From: Dugong dugon
Taxonomy: Eukaryota; Chordata; Mammalia; Sirenia; Dugongidae
Direction: 5' to 3'
Assembly: GCA_030035585.1 (NCBI GenBank)
Contig: CM057462.1
Location: 140,580,734-140,644,733 of the forward strand
Length of the DNA: 64,000 nucleotides
The translations under genes and the position numbers were made by a program. How positions within the stretch are numbered: position 1 is the stretch's first letter; each line of letters opens with the position of its first letter. This document shows positions 39,120 to 50,670 of the stretch, piece after piece. The notes below the pieces were generated by a model. The model ran no database searches and was not told the origin of the DNA. It worked only from the letters and a program-made list of their open reading frames with translations.

Positions 39120-40266
39120 TTGTACTTTAGGTGAAGCTTAACAGAACAAATAGTTTCTCATGAAACAGTAGTACACATATTGTTTTATGACATTGGTTAA
39201 CAACCCCACAACATGTCAACCCTCTCCCTTCTTGAACTTTTTTTTTTTTTGGTGAAAATATACATAGCCAAAGATAAACCATTTCAAAAATTTCTACATT
39301 CACAGTTCAGTGACATAGACTACGCTCTTCCAATTGTGCTGCTATTCTCACTTTAGATGAAGGTTTACAGAACAAAATAGTTTCTCATTAAAGAGTTAGT
39401 ATACATGTTGCCCTATGACAATGGTTAACAAACTCACAATACATCAAAAATATCCTTACTCAACCTTGGGTTCCCTATCACCAGCTTTCCTGGCATCTTC
39501 TGCCTTCTAGTCTTTGTCCCTGGAATGCTGTGCCTCATTAGTCCCATTTGGTTTTACAGGGCTGTCCGCTCCCCAGCTGAACGGTGAACCTCAGAAATGA
39601 CTTCACCACTGAGCTAAAAGGGTGTCTGGGGGCCATACTCTCGAGGTTTCTCCAGTCTCCTTTAGGCCAGTAATCTGGTATTTTTTTGTGTGTGTGAGTT
39701 AGAATTTTGTTCTACATCCTTCTCCAGCTCTGTCCAGAACCCTCTGTTGTGATCCCGGTCAGAGCAGTCAGTGGTGGTAGCCGGACACCATCTTGCTGTA
39801 CTGGACTCAGTCTGGTGGAGGCCTTGGTAGCCGTGGTCCATTAGTCCTTTGGACTAATCTTTCCCTTGTATCCTATTGTCTTCACTCTCCCTTGCTCCTG
39901 AAGGGATGACACCAGTGGTGTATCTCAGATGGCTGCTCACAGGCTTTTAAGACCCCAGACACTACTCACCAAGGTAGAATATAGAACACTGCCTTTATAA
40001 ACTGTGTTATGCCAATTGAGCTAGATGTTGCCTGAGACCATGGTCCCCACAGCCCTGTGCCCAGCAGTTCAGTCCCTCAGGGAGTTTGGATGTATCTAGG
40101 GAGCTTCTATGACCTTTCCTTGTACAAGTTGTGCTGGTTTTCCCAGTAGTGTGTACTGTCTCACCCTTCACCAAAGATACCACTTATCTATTGCCTATAT
40201 AGTATTCCCCCCCCCACCCCTCCCATCCATGGTAACCAACAAAGATTGTTACTTTTTCATGGGTTT
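39120..40266 (-). other. L1 copy E 3'UTR with duplicated module
   Basis: The repeated module appears near 39135-39220 and 39360-39450, each with gaacaaa, tagtttctcat, a block ending acatgttg or acatattg, and ggttaacaa. The older L1-like segment ggtgaaaatatacatagcc lies between them. Confidence 0.78.
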
Positions 40267-43200
40267 TTACAATAGAGGTCTCATACAATATTTGTCCTTT
40301 TGTGATTGACTTATTTCACTCAGCGTAATGTCCTCCAGTTTCATCCATGTTATGAGATGCTTCACAGATTCATTGTTGTTCTTTCTCGTTGCATAGTACT
40401 CCATTGTGTGTATGCACCATAGTTTGTTTATCCATTCATCTGTTGATGGACATCTAAGTTGTTTCTGTCTTTTTGCTATTGTGAACAATGCTGCCATGAA
40501 CATAGGTATGCATATGCCTATTCGAGTGATGACTCTTATTTCTCTAGGATATATTCCTAGGAGTGGGATTGCTGGATCGAATGGGATGTCTATTTCTAGC
40601 TTTCTAAGGAAGCACCATATCATTTTCCAAAATGGTTGTATCATTTTGCATTCCCACCAGCAGTGCATAAGAGTTCCAATCTCCCCACAGCCCCTCCAAC
40701 ACTTGCTATTTCCAGTGTTTTTGATTTGTGCCAGTAATGCCGGGGTGAGATGATATCTCACTGTGGTTTTAATTTGCATTTCTCTAATGGCTAGTGATCC
40801 CAAGCATTTCCTCATGGGTCTGTTGGCCGCTTGAATGTCTTCTTTGGGGAAGTGTCTGTTCATTTCCTTTGACAGATTTTTAATAGGATTATTTATCTTT
40901 TTGCTGTAGAGATGTTGGATTTTCATGTAGATTATGGAGATTAGACTTTTGTCTGACTTGTTACTTTCCAAAAGTTTTTTCCCAGCCTGTAGGTTCTCTT
41001 TTTACTCTTTTGGTGAAGTCTTTGGAAGAGAATAGGTGTTTGATTTTTAGGAGATCCCAGTTCTCTAGCTTATCTTCTAGGGTTTGTGTGTTCATGGTTA
41101 TGGATTGTATCCTGTTAATGCCGTGTATTAAGGCCTATAGCATTGGTCCTATTTTTTCTTCTATGAACTTTATAGTTTTTGGCTTTATATTTAGGTCTTT
41201 GATCCATTTTGAATTAGTTTTTGTATATGGTGTGAGGTATGGGTCCTATTTCATTTTTTTGCAGATGGTTATCTAGTTTTGCCAGCACCATTTGTTAAAA
41301 AGACTGTCTTTTCCCTCTTTGATGGACTTTGGGCCCTTGTCGAAGATCAGGTGACCGTAGGTGGATGGATTTACATCTGGGTTCTCAATTCTGTTCCATT
41401 GGTCAGTGTATCTGTCGTTGTACCAGTACCAGGCTGTTTTCACTACCGTAGCTGTATAGTTTCTAAGTTCAGGTAGTGTGAGTACTCCAACGTTATCCTT
41501 CTTCAGTAGTGCTTTACTTATTCAGGGCTTCTTGCCTTTCCATATAAAGTTAATGATTAGTTTTTCCATTTCTTTGAAGAATGTTGTTGGTATTTGAATC
41601 AGGATTGTGTTGTATATGTAAATTGTTTTGGGTAGAATTGTTATTTTCACAATGTTGAGTCTACCTATCCATGAGCATGGTATGTTTTTCCATTTATGTA
41701 GATCCCTTTGGGTTTCTTGCAGTAGTGTTTTGTAGTTTTCTTTGTATAGATCTTTTACATCCCTGGTTAGATTTATTCCTAAGTATTTTATTTTTTTAGG
41801 GGCTATTGAAAATGGTATTGTTTTCCTGATTTCCTTTTCCTTTTTCTCTTTATTGGTGTATAGGAATCCAACTGATTTTTGTATGTTTAGCTTGTATCCT
41901 GCTAGTCTGCTGAATCTTTCTATTAGTTCCAGTAGATTTCTCATGGAGTCTTAAGATTTTCTGTGTATAGTATCATATCATCTGCAAACACGGACTGTTT
42001 CACTTCTTCATTACCAATTTGGATGCCCTTTATTTCTTTTCCTAGCCTTATTGCTCTAGCTAGAACTTCCAGCACAATGTTAAATAGGAGTGGTGATAAA
42101 GGGCATCCTTGTCTTGTTCCTGTTTTCAAGGGGAATGTTTTCAGCCTCTCTCCATTAAGAATGATGTTGGCTGTTGGTTTTGCATAGATGCCGTTTATTA
42201 TGTTGAAAAATTTCCCTTCTATACCTATTTTATTGAGAGTTTTTATCAGGAATAGGTATTAGACATTGTCAAATGCCCGTTCTAAGTCCATTGAGATGAT
42301 CATGTGATTCTTTTCTTTCCTTTTATTCATGTGGTGAATTACATCGATTGGTTTTCTAATGTTGAACCATCCTTGCATACATGGTATGAATCCTATTTGG
42401 TCGTGGTGTATTATTTTTTTGACATGATGCTTAATTCTATTTGCTAGAATTTTGTTAAGAATTTTTGCATCTATATTCATGAGAGATATTGGTCTGTAAT
42501 TTCTTTTTTCGTGGTATCTTTGCCTGGTTTTGGTATCAGTGTTATGCTGGCTTCATAGAATGAATTTGGAAATGTTGCTTCCTTTTCTATGCTCTGAAAT
42601 AGCTTGAGTAGCACTGGTACAAGCTCTTCTGTGAATGTTTTGTAGAATTTTCCAGTGAAGCCATCTGGGCCAGGGCTCTTTTTTTGTTGGGAGTTTTTTT
42701 TTATTACCTTTTCAATCTCTTCTCTTGTTATGGGTCTTTTCAGATTTGCAACATCACTTTGTTGTAGTTGGGGAGGTAGTGTATTTCTAGAATTTATCCA
42801 TTTCCTCTAGGTTTTCAAATCTGTTGGAGTATAGTTTTTCATAATATTCTGTTATAATCCTTTTTATTTCTGTTGGGTCTGTTGTAATGTCACCCATTTC
42901 ATTTCTTATTTAGGTTATTTGCGTCCTCTCCTGTTTTTCTTTTGTCAGTCTGACCAGTAGTTTGTGGGCCTTGTTGATTCTTTCAAAGAACCAACTTTTG
43001 GTTTTGTTGATTGTTTCTATTGTTTTTCTGTTCTCTATTTCATTTATTTCTTCTCTGATCTTTACTATTTCGTTTCTTCCAGTGGCTGTGGGCATTTTTG
43101 CTGTTCACTTTCTATTTGTTTCTGTTGTGTGGTTAATGTTTTGAATTTGTCCCTTTCTTCTTTTTTGATGTGTTCATCTATTGCTATAAATTATCCTCTG

Positions 43201-44081
43201 AGGACTGCCTTTGCTGTGTCCCATAGGTTTTGGTATGATGTGTTTTCATTCTCATTTGATTCTAGGGATTTTTGATTCCGTCTCTGATTTCTTCTATTAC
43301 ACAGTGATGTGTAAGCAGGGTAGTATTCCGTTTCCATGTCATTGATTTTTTTTCTTTGCTCTTTCTGTTGTTAATTTCTACCTTGATAGCATTGTGGTCA
43401 GAGAAGATACTTTGAATTATCTCAACTTTTTGAATCTTGTTGAGGATTGCTCTGTGGCCTAAGATGTGGTCTATTCTGGAGAACGTTCCATGTGCATTGG
43501 CAAAGAATGTGTACTTTGCAGCAGTTGGATGGATTGTTCTATATATGTCTATGAGGTCAAATTGGCTGATTGCGCCCTTTACGTCTTCTGTATCTTTGCT
43601 GAGTTTCTTCTTAGTTGTTCTGTCCTTTACTGAGAGTGGTGTGTTGAAGTCTCCTACTATTATTGTGGAACTGTCAATTTCTCTTTACAGTGTTGTTAGA
43701 GTTTGTTTTATGTATTTTGGAGCCTTGTCATTGGGTGCGTAGATGTTTATTATGGTTATGTCTTCATGATGGATCATCCCCTTAATCATTACGTGGTGTC
43801 CTTCATTGTCTTTTATGGTGGATTTTGTTTTAAAGTCTATTTTATCTAAGATTAGTATTGCCACTCTTGCTCTTTTTTGGTTGTTGTTAGCTTGATATAT
43901 TTTTTTCCAACTTTTCACTCCTAATAAATTCACAGCTTTGTTTCTAAGGTGTGTCTTGTAGACAGCATATTGATGGATCCTGTTTTCTTATCCATTCTGT
44001 CACTCTCCGTCTCTTTATGGGTGCATTGAGTCCATTTACATTCAGTGTAATTACTGATAGATGTGAGTTTGTTGCTGTAAT
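40267..44081 (-). pseudogene. L1 ORF2 (endonuclease, reverse transcriptase), broken
   Basis: The length of 3815 bases matches a normal L1 ORF2 (about 1,270 codons). The start codon is lost: ATT replaces ATG at 44081-44079. Visible on minus: endonuclease pieces (43933-43685, SWKKIYQANNNQKRARVAIL), RT pieces (42480-42259, [19 protein letters not shown]), then [23 protein letters not shown] with an intact FADD catalytic box at 41977-41988, and the C-terminal domain (40971-40267, [22 protein letters not shown], end MRPLL). Frameshifts at several points make it non-functional. It is the best-preserved RT core of the L1 copies here. Confidence 0.88.
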
Positions 44082-44506
44082 TTTGTAGTGCTTTTTTTTT
44101 TTTTGTGGGGCTGACGTTTTCTTTGTTCTTCTTACTCTCCTGTGCTGAGTTACTTTTGTTTGTGGGTTTCTTTTTCATCTTTTTTGTTTTTGTAGGTTTT
44201 GTTTTTGCTGAGACTTTATGTTTTTCCTCTTTATTTTTATGATTATGTTTATTAACTTTCTTTTTGTTTACCATGAAATTTACCCTTATCTTTCTATGTT
44301 TGAAGCTGTCTATTATTACTTGGTATCGCCTTGCCTTCCTCCATTAGAAGGCTCTATACCTACACCATTTATTCACTCTTATTGTTCTGATGTTGTTGTC
44401 ACTTACTGATTAAATGCTCTGATTCACTGTTGTATTTCTTTTGGTTTTGGGTAGTCCTTGAGAGTTCATTTCCTAGACTGCTATCTGGCTGGTTCGATCC
44501 TGCATC

Positions 44507-45500
44507 CTAGATTCTGCCTGTGAGTTGAAGTTGTTTGTTCTCAGATCAAAGAACTCCCTTTAATAATTCTTGTAAGTTTCGTTTGGTTTTTACATATTCC
44601 CTTAATTTCTGTTTATCTGGAAATGACCTAATTTCACCATCAAATTTGAACGAGAGTTTTGCAGGATATATTATTCTTGGCTGGCAAATTTTTCTTTCAA
44701 GGTTTTATATATGTCATCCCATTGCCTTCTGGCCTGCATGGTTTCTGCCAAATAATCTGAGCTTAGTCTTATTTTTCTCCTCTGTATGTGACTTCTTGTT
44801 TCCCATGAGCTGCTCTCAGGATTCTTTGTCTTCGGTTTTGGTGATTGTGATTATGATATGCCTTAGGGATTTTCCTTTGGGGTCTATCCTATATGGGTTT
44901 TGTCGAGTTTCTTGGATGGCCAGCTTTTCATCTTTCATGATAATGGGGAAGTTTTCTGTCAGGAGTTCTTCAATGATCCTCTCTGTGTTTTCTGTTTTCT
45001 ATCCCTGTTCTGGAACTCCAATCACTCAAAAGTTTTTGCTTTTGATTGTATCCCACATAACTCTCAGGATCTCTTCATTTTTCTTTGTTCTTTTTTTTTT
45101 AGTTTTCCTCAGACAGAGTTGTATCCAAGTGTTTGTCTTCAATTCCGCTGATCCTGTCTTCCACCGTCTGAAATCCACTACTCAGCCCTTCTATGACACT
45201 GTCCATTTCTGAAATCTTGTTGTTTATCTTTTGGATTTCTAATTGTTGCCTTTGTATAATTTCTAGTTGTGAATCTATTTTGGCATTTTGTTCCTGCATT
45301 ATTTTCCTGAATTCTTCCAATTTTTTGCCTGTATTTTCCATGAATTTGTCTATTTTTTCCTCATTTTTGTCTGCTTTTTGCTTCAGCTCTTGGAGAATTC
45401 TGAGTGTTAGAGATTTGAAGTCACTATCAGGCAGTTCTATTGCCTTTTCTTCCACTGGAATGTCATCTGTTGTTTTAATTTGGACACCTACTGGAACCAT
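44507..45500 (-). pseudogene. L1 ORF1, frameshifted
   Basis: The start MVPVGVQIKTTDD is at 45500. The N-terminal and coiled-coil half is open for 133 residues (to 45099), including KKLEEFRKIMQEQNAKIDSQ and QQLEIQKINNKISEMD. A frameshift near 45100 (run of T at 45091-45100) separates it from the RRM and C-terminal half, which holds further stops and ends at TAG 44507-44509. The length is like ORF1 of copy C. Confidence 0.85.
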
Positions 45501-47163
45501 CCTGTCCTGCTTTTGTAAATGTTTTGATATTGTCTGCTGTCAGTAGTTATTTTTCTTGTTTATTGCTTGCAGATTTGTTTTTTTTTTTTCCTTTTTTTTA
45601 ATTTGGCTATGTCTAAGTAGGTGGGCTGTGTGTTCTTTGTTGTTTGCTCATCTCTGGGCACGATACTTTTCGCCTCCTTCTCCAGTTGGCAGGGTCAGTC
45701 ACTCAGATATGGTACAGTAGGGCAGGTGTAGCTGAAGGGCAGTTAGTGGGACATATTGTTTCCAGCACTTACTACAGCCACCAGGGTGGGACAGTAATCA
45801 GTGCAGGGCATGTTCCAGTAGGCCGTGCCTGTGCTGCTTGGTGGTGTGATGTTAAGTGCACAGTGCAGGTAGGCAGGATATAGGGGGGAGATTTTTATGT
45901 GTGGAGCTAAGACTGATATGGGAGAGAGGAAAGAGGAAGAGGAGCCAAAATCATACAAACAAACATAACAGAGTACTCGGGGAGCTTTCTGTTGGAGTAG
46001 AGAGATGAGAGACTATGAAATGGAGAAAAACAAATAGAGGAAGAAGAAGAAAAATAAAAAAGAAAAGAATGAATAAATAAAAATCAGAAAAGAAAAAGGA
46101 CAGCAAAGCTCCCAGGGATCCCACCAGTGCAGCCATGACGTCAAGGGAAGTTTTTCTCAGGTGTTGCAGTACAGCTTGGCTAGAAGGCATAGAGGTATTC
46201 AGTGCCAGGTATTCAGGGAACAGAAGGAGTAGGAAGGTGTAGAGAGACGAGAAACTGAGCAATGAAGAAAGACAAAAACAGAAAAGAAAACAAAACAAAG
46301 TATAAAACAAAAAAAAAGCACATGAAACCACCCCCTCAAAAAAAGAAAAAAAAAAAAACAATGAAAAAAAATATGTCCTCTGGAATCCCTCTGCGCATCT
46401 GCACAAGCCAAGGGTGTAGGTTCTAAGCCGGGCAGCACTGTGCGGCCAGAACCAGCTCCCAACTCAAGAAAACAAACAAACAATTCAAAGCAAACAAACA
46501 AACAAAAGCCCCTGGATCCCACCAGCATGGCAGCCCAGACCAGGAAGCAGTTCCACACTTGAACGGAGTTCTGCAGCCGCTCAGGAAGAAGCAAAGATGG
46601 CACACTGAGCCAGGTATTTGAGCAAAAGTAGGGGGAGTTGGTGAGAGGTAAGAAAGAAATCAAAAGAAGCTGAAAAAAAGCAACACCAGTAGCCAACAAA
46701 TGGCACTCAGAGAGCCGGCCAGTGTGGGCGGGTTGAATCCAAGCAGTTGGTGCTTCCCGGAAAAGAGAGTGTGGTCGTGGGAAGCAGAGGAGGCTGAATG
46801 GGGGTGAAGAAGGATGGGGGGTGGGAAAGCATATATCACAAATTACCAGTTGTTCTGTCTCCTGCTGGAAGTTCTGTGAAGCTGCTTTCTCATACCCCTT
46901 ATCTGCTGGTCTTTGATAGTACTCCAAGATGGTGGATCTACGCTTAGTTAGCTGATAGGGGTCCTCTGCATGAATCTCTCCTCGCTCTCCATTCTCTATT
47001 AGTTTTCTCACTCCATTTGGTGCTTGGCTGAGTTCTTTATCTCTTCATTTGATGTTTTAGGGTTTCAGGATTGCTGTTTTCTCTGTTGGCTTAGTTTTTC
47101 AGATCTTTGCTGTGGAGGGATGGTGTGGTGCTTCTGCCTAGAGCGCCATTTTGCCAGAAGTCC
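45501..47163 (-). promoter_or_regulatory. L1 copy E 5'UTR (internal promoter region)
   Basis: About 1.66 kb lies upstream of ORF1. By analogy with other mammalian L1 copies it should carry the pol II internal promoter. The sequence at the 5' end (read on minus: cttctggcaaaatggcgctc, from about 47159) matches copies A and C. It has one copy of the unit that is doubled in copy C. Confidence 0.7.
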
Positions 47164-49518
47164 TAGAAATATTTTTATCTAAAATTTTTTTAATTGATTT
47201 TATTTGGCCTTTATGTTGGGCTTGTAATTAATTTCTATCAGGTCTTTCATTGTTAAGAATTTTATGTTTATGAATTAATCATGGCCATATTAAGTTTTGT
47301 CATCTGCAGATAAGGTTTTACTTTGCTGATTTTGTGAAACTTTTGACCAAAATATCTCAACAAAAAGATGCACTATATTGGACTTGCTAACACAGACTGT
47401 GACTAGACTGAATAAAATTTCCAGAACTCCTATGCAGAAGCTGATGGGTTCATAGACTGTGGCTGATCCAGAACCACGTGGAACAGAAATTAACTACACA
47501 AGACTGAGTAAACCAAAGGAAACAATGTTTTTTTTTGTTTTGTTTTGTTTTGTTTTTTAATGTGGGAATATTGCTGATGTTTTAAGGTCTTACTTTCTGG
47601 ATATAAGAAACCACTTTCCTTTCTCCTAAATTAGCTAATTAATGGGTTTAGATATTGTAACTCTAGAATTAGAAGTTCCTGTTGGTAAACTTAGCAAAGT
47701 TGTAAATATAACCAGAAAAGTATCTGAAGTTTGAGCTATGATTTTACAAAATAGAACAGCATTAGATTTCCTGTTAGTTGTCTTAAGAAACAGTTTTGTG
47801 CCTTAATAGATAAATGTTGCTGTATTTTTTGCAGAATTTCGCAGAATGTAGTTGCTCTTGAGGCATGTGAAAAACAGTCACTAATCCTGCTTATATATAA
47901 ACAAACACTTCATGAGATTTGTTTCCTTGGTTCAGAGACCTCAGGGTCATGGTTTCATTGGTTATTTCAGACAATTGGCCTAATATTATTGTTAGTGTTT
48001 CTGTTTTATTTCTTAGTTTGCTGTATGGTGCCTGGGATCTTAAAAAAACAGATGATGCCCAATTACCATTTATTGAACATTTTTGATATAAGATTCTATT
48101 GCAAGATCATGATCCAAAGGAAAGAATGCTGAGAGAGTTGTATGTAATTCTCCTGGAATCCAGATTTCTGGTTTTCATGGAGGTTGGGGTAACCCACACA
48201 GGCTATTGCCTTTGGGTGTCCTTTTGAACCTCGAGTTTTGAGGAAAAAAAAAAAAGTTTCCTGAAGCCACTTTGAGTCAAACAATTGGTCCGGATAAACT
48301 AGTAAGACCATTTTGCTTTGGGCATTTTGCTGTTTTTTTGAAGAATTCAGTCTGTTTTAGGGGACTAACTTCAAAGATCAGACTGAGAGTTAGTTTTAGG
48401 GTAAATTAGTAATTACTTTAATCAGTCTTTAAGACAATGTCGTATGAAATACCTGTCTAATGTTTGTAATCAAACTGTCACCCTCTTACTATGCAGAAAA
48501 TTATGTATCTTAAAGAAACCAGATTCTCAGAGGAGATCGACCTCATGGATCAGACTCCATTTTGTGTTAGGTTCCATTTCTGCTTCTGAAAAAGTGACCC
48601 ATGACTATTAATAGGTAAACCTAGGAGGGGCAGCTTGCCCTTGGGAAGAACACTTAGTATGTTTTAAACAGACTAACTGAAGACCTCCTACAGAAGAGGT
48701 CCATCCTGTCTTATCTTGCTAAATCATTAGTTCTCTAATGAAAAATTTTTTGTTACATGTAAATTTTTCTATATTTTCTGTTTTCTGTAGACAAATTTCC
48801 AGTGCTCTTTATGGATATATATATTTCTGTGTGATAGATCTAACTATACTAACTTAGATGATCCCTTTCCAACTGATGGTGAATTTATGTGGGCAATCTC
48901 TTGTTTAGATTCCTGATGAATGCATAGACAATGCTCTTCAGAAACTTTAGGATTATCTTTAAGTATTCATAGTAACAATGCTAGTAAATATTGGAAAGGT
49001 AATGTTAAATTGTTACACATTGTAAAATGAAAGTCAGAAGAAAACTCATTGGTCCAACACTCAGGGTATGGTTGGTAGCTTTAATTCCTACTTGTGGTAT
49101 AGTTGAATTGGAGAAATATTTAAGAAAATTTTTCAGTCACTCTGGGCCAATTAACAGATGAGATGGAAGCACAACAGTGATCTCTGATCTCATAAGCCAA
49201 GGTGACATAACAAAATAACCTTAGATTTTTTTATTAGTGTAGTCTGTGCTGTAGCAAATACCTCTTGTTGCATTTGGATAAATAACACAGGAGAAGTAGA
49301 CAAGAGATACATAGAATTGGACAACAAGCTACTTGGTTACACACTATAACACTCTTACAAACACCAGATTTGTTTGGTTGGTTACCATTAGGAATAAGTA
49401 CATGAGCTAGATCACTACTGCAAGGGATAGTAATATTCCTTGATAGTGTTAGGTATAATAAAATTTATCCTCTATTGTCTTACACACCTAAAAGGCAAAG
49501 AAGGCCTCGGGCTAAAAT
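47164..49518 (+). other. Retrovirus-derived internal sequence, right half
   Basis: This continues the internal sequence after L1 copy E. A (TTTTG)n tract lies at 47527-47560. No RT, integrase or envelope motif is recognisable and no long sense frame exists. Together with the left half, the internal region is about 4.9 kb, shorter than a full provirus, so the source was probably defective or the transcript spliced. Confidence 0.5.
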
Positions 49519-50359
49519 GTTGATGTACATTGAGTCTGCTCACTCTGGGCAATGTGATTGATGGGAACATCACTCTTACTTAAGATCCTGGTGAAGAACC
49601 GGATGGTATCCAGTGGAAAACCAGCACTGTGAGTTTAAAGAGCTTGCAAAGGCCGCCATCTAGGAGCTCGACTAAGTCCAGGTATTGATCATCTATGTGT
49701 TATCTCCAACATCCAATCAAACGGAGGGACTGATTTAGGAAATAATATTGGAGTTATTATTCCCTCTCCTTGAGCATAGAGAATGTGACCCAGCTGGAGC
49801 TGGGCTCAAAAGGACTCACAAGGACACATCAGCTGGGCCCTGAGGTATAAAGACAATAGCTAAGATAATCTTGGAAAACATCTTTTAGGGAAACTCTCAC
49901 ATAAAGTCCATCAAACACAACACAAAAGACTTTCCGCTCTTATCTCTTACTGTTAGCATTTAGTGAATAGAAATTTGTTGGACCAATGAAGACCCTCCTG
50001 ACTGTCATTACTGAAACCTGTACCAATGATTGTTAAGAAAGACAATTCAAAATGTATGATCACAGTTTCTAGCCAATCTGTGAAAAGGTGAAGCTTTCAA
50101 TGGTTTTGCCTATTTGTAATGTTAATATATACTGATGACTCTGTAACTGTTCTTTGGACTCGGGCAGACATGGCTGTGGCAGCATGCTTGTCCTTTTTCC
50201 TACTTTTGTCTGTTCTGTGATATTTTCCTTGGATTCGGGCAGACATTCTAGTGCTGGAGGCATGCTCGTCCGCTTCTCACTTTTGTCCATTTTGAATATA
50301 TGCTGAATAAAACTTTCGTTTTGCTTTACTAAACTTCATGATGTTTTTCCCCTACAACA
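49519..50359 (+). repeat. 3' LTR of the retrocopied ERV
   Basis: The right end is well defined by homology with 36356-36553 and ends in CA at 50359. The left end is an estimate: a purine-rich aaaaggcaaagaagg at about 49490-49504 precedes a TG at 49519. U3 carries a TATA-like taatatatact at 50123-50133, about 31 bases before the R start at 50155. R holds AATAAA at 50306-50311. The 5' boundary is uncertain by tens to hundreds of bases. Confidence 0.65.
50123..50133 (+). promoter_or_regulatory. TATA-like element of the LTR promoter
   Basis: taatatatact lies about 31 bases upstream of the position (50155-50156) homologous to the first base of the retrocopy at 36356. The spacing fits a TATA box directing transcription from that base. 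Confidence 0.65.
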
Positions 50360-50669
50360 CTTTCATTTGAGAATAACCCAAGATTATAGCCATTGAAAAC
50401 TCTATGGAGCTTAGAAACAAGTACTTGTGGAACTGGGGAAGGAATGTATGCTTTGTGGCTTCTTTCCAGTCTTTCCACTTTACCTTGAACTTGAAGCATA
50501 TGGGCACCTAGGACCTGGAGAAAACACATCACTAAATCAGTAGAGTGTTCTAAGAGTACTCCCATGTCCACATCCCCTTATGATCAGTCATCAACCTGTG
50601 ATGAATGTGATGGTGTTTGCAAAACGAAAGGAATAAATACTGGATTCAATAGTTAAAAAAAAAAAAAAA
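50360..50669 (+). other. Read-through sequence, poly(A) signal and poly(A) tail
   Basis: About 295 bases with no LTR homology follow the LTR. AATAAA is at 50632-50637, and 15 A residues run 50655-50669, about 18 bases after the signal. It looks like host flank transcribed past the LTR signal and cleaved at the next one. Confidence 0.75.
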
Positions 50670-50670
50670 G

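Larger units (their letters stand above)
39111..47163 (-). mobile_element. L1 copy E, near full-length, inserted in the ERV retrocopy
   Basis: A complete-length L1 on the minus strand: 5'UTR (45501-47163), ORF1 (44507-45500), ORF2 (40267-44081), 3'UTR (39120-40266) and a short T run at 39111-39118. A short repeat, ttagaaat at 39103-39110 and ctagaaat at 47163-47170, is the likely target duplication. It has one copy of each segment that is doubled in copy C. Both ORFs are broken by frameshifts and stops. Confidence 0.9.
36356..50670 (+). mobile_element. L1-type retrocopy of an endogenous retrovirus transcript
   Basis: The block starts at an LTR R region with no U3 (36356), continues through U5, a primer-binding-like site and internal sequence, then a 3' LTR containing U3 (to 50359). 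About 295 bases of non-LTR sequence follow, then an AATAAA (50632-50637) and 15 A residues (50655-50669). It is flanked by a 10-14-bp repeat of target RTE sequence. Proviral integration would give two full LTRs and a 4-6-bp duplication with no poly(A). The structure instead fits reverse transcription of a read-through retroviral mRNA by L1 proteins. L1 copy E is nested inside. Confidence 0.83.

Noticed and set aside
40406..40753. Plus-strand open frame of 115 residues inside L1 copy E (and the similar 29294-29722 minus, 34632-35030 minus)
   Set aside because: These are antisense shadows of the conserved ORF2 C-terminal domain and appear at the same place in each L1 copy.
46199..47011. 270-residue open frame, the longest in the window
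   Set aside because: It lies in the 5'UTR of L1 copy E on the same strand as the element. The translation is low-complexity phenylalanine runs from A/T tracts, and copies A and C do not keep an equivalent frame of this kind.
39111..47163. Possibility that L1 copy E is retrotransposition-competent
   Set aside because: Length and the FADD box are intact, but the ORF2 start codon is lost and both ORFs carry several frameshifts.
36356..50359. Ordinary proviral integration with two LTRs
   Set aside because: The left LTR lacks U3, the right end has non-LTR sequence plus poly(A), and the flanking repeat is longer than a retroviral duplication.
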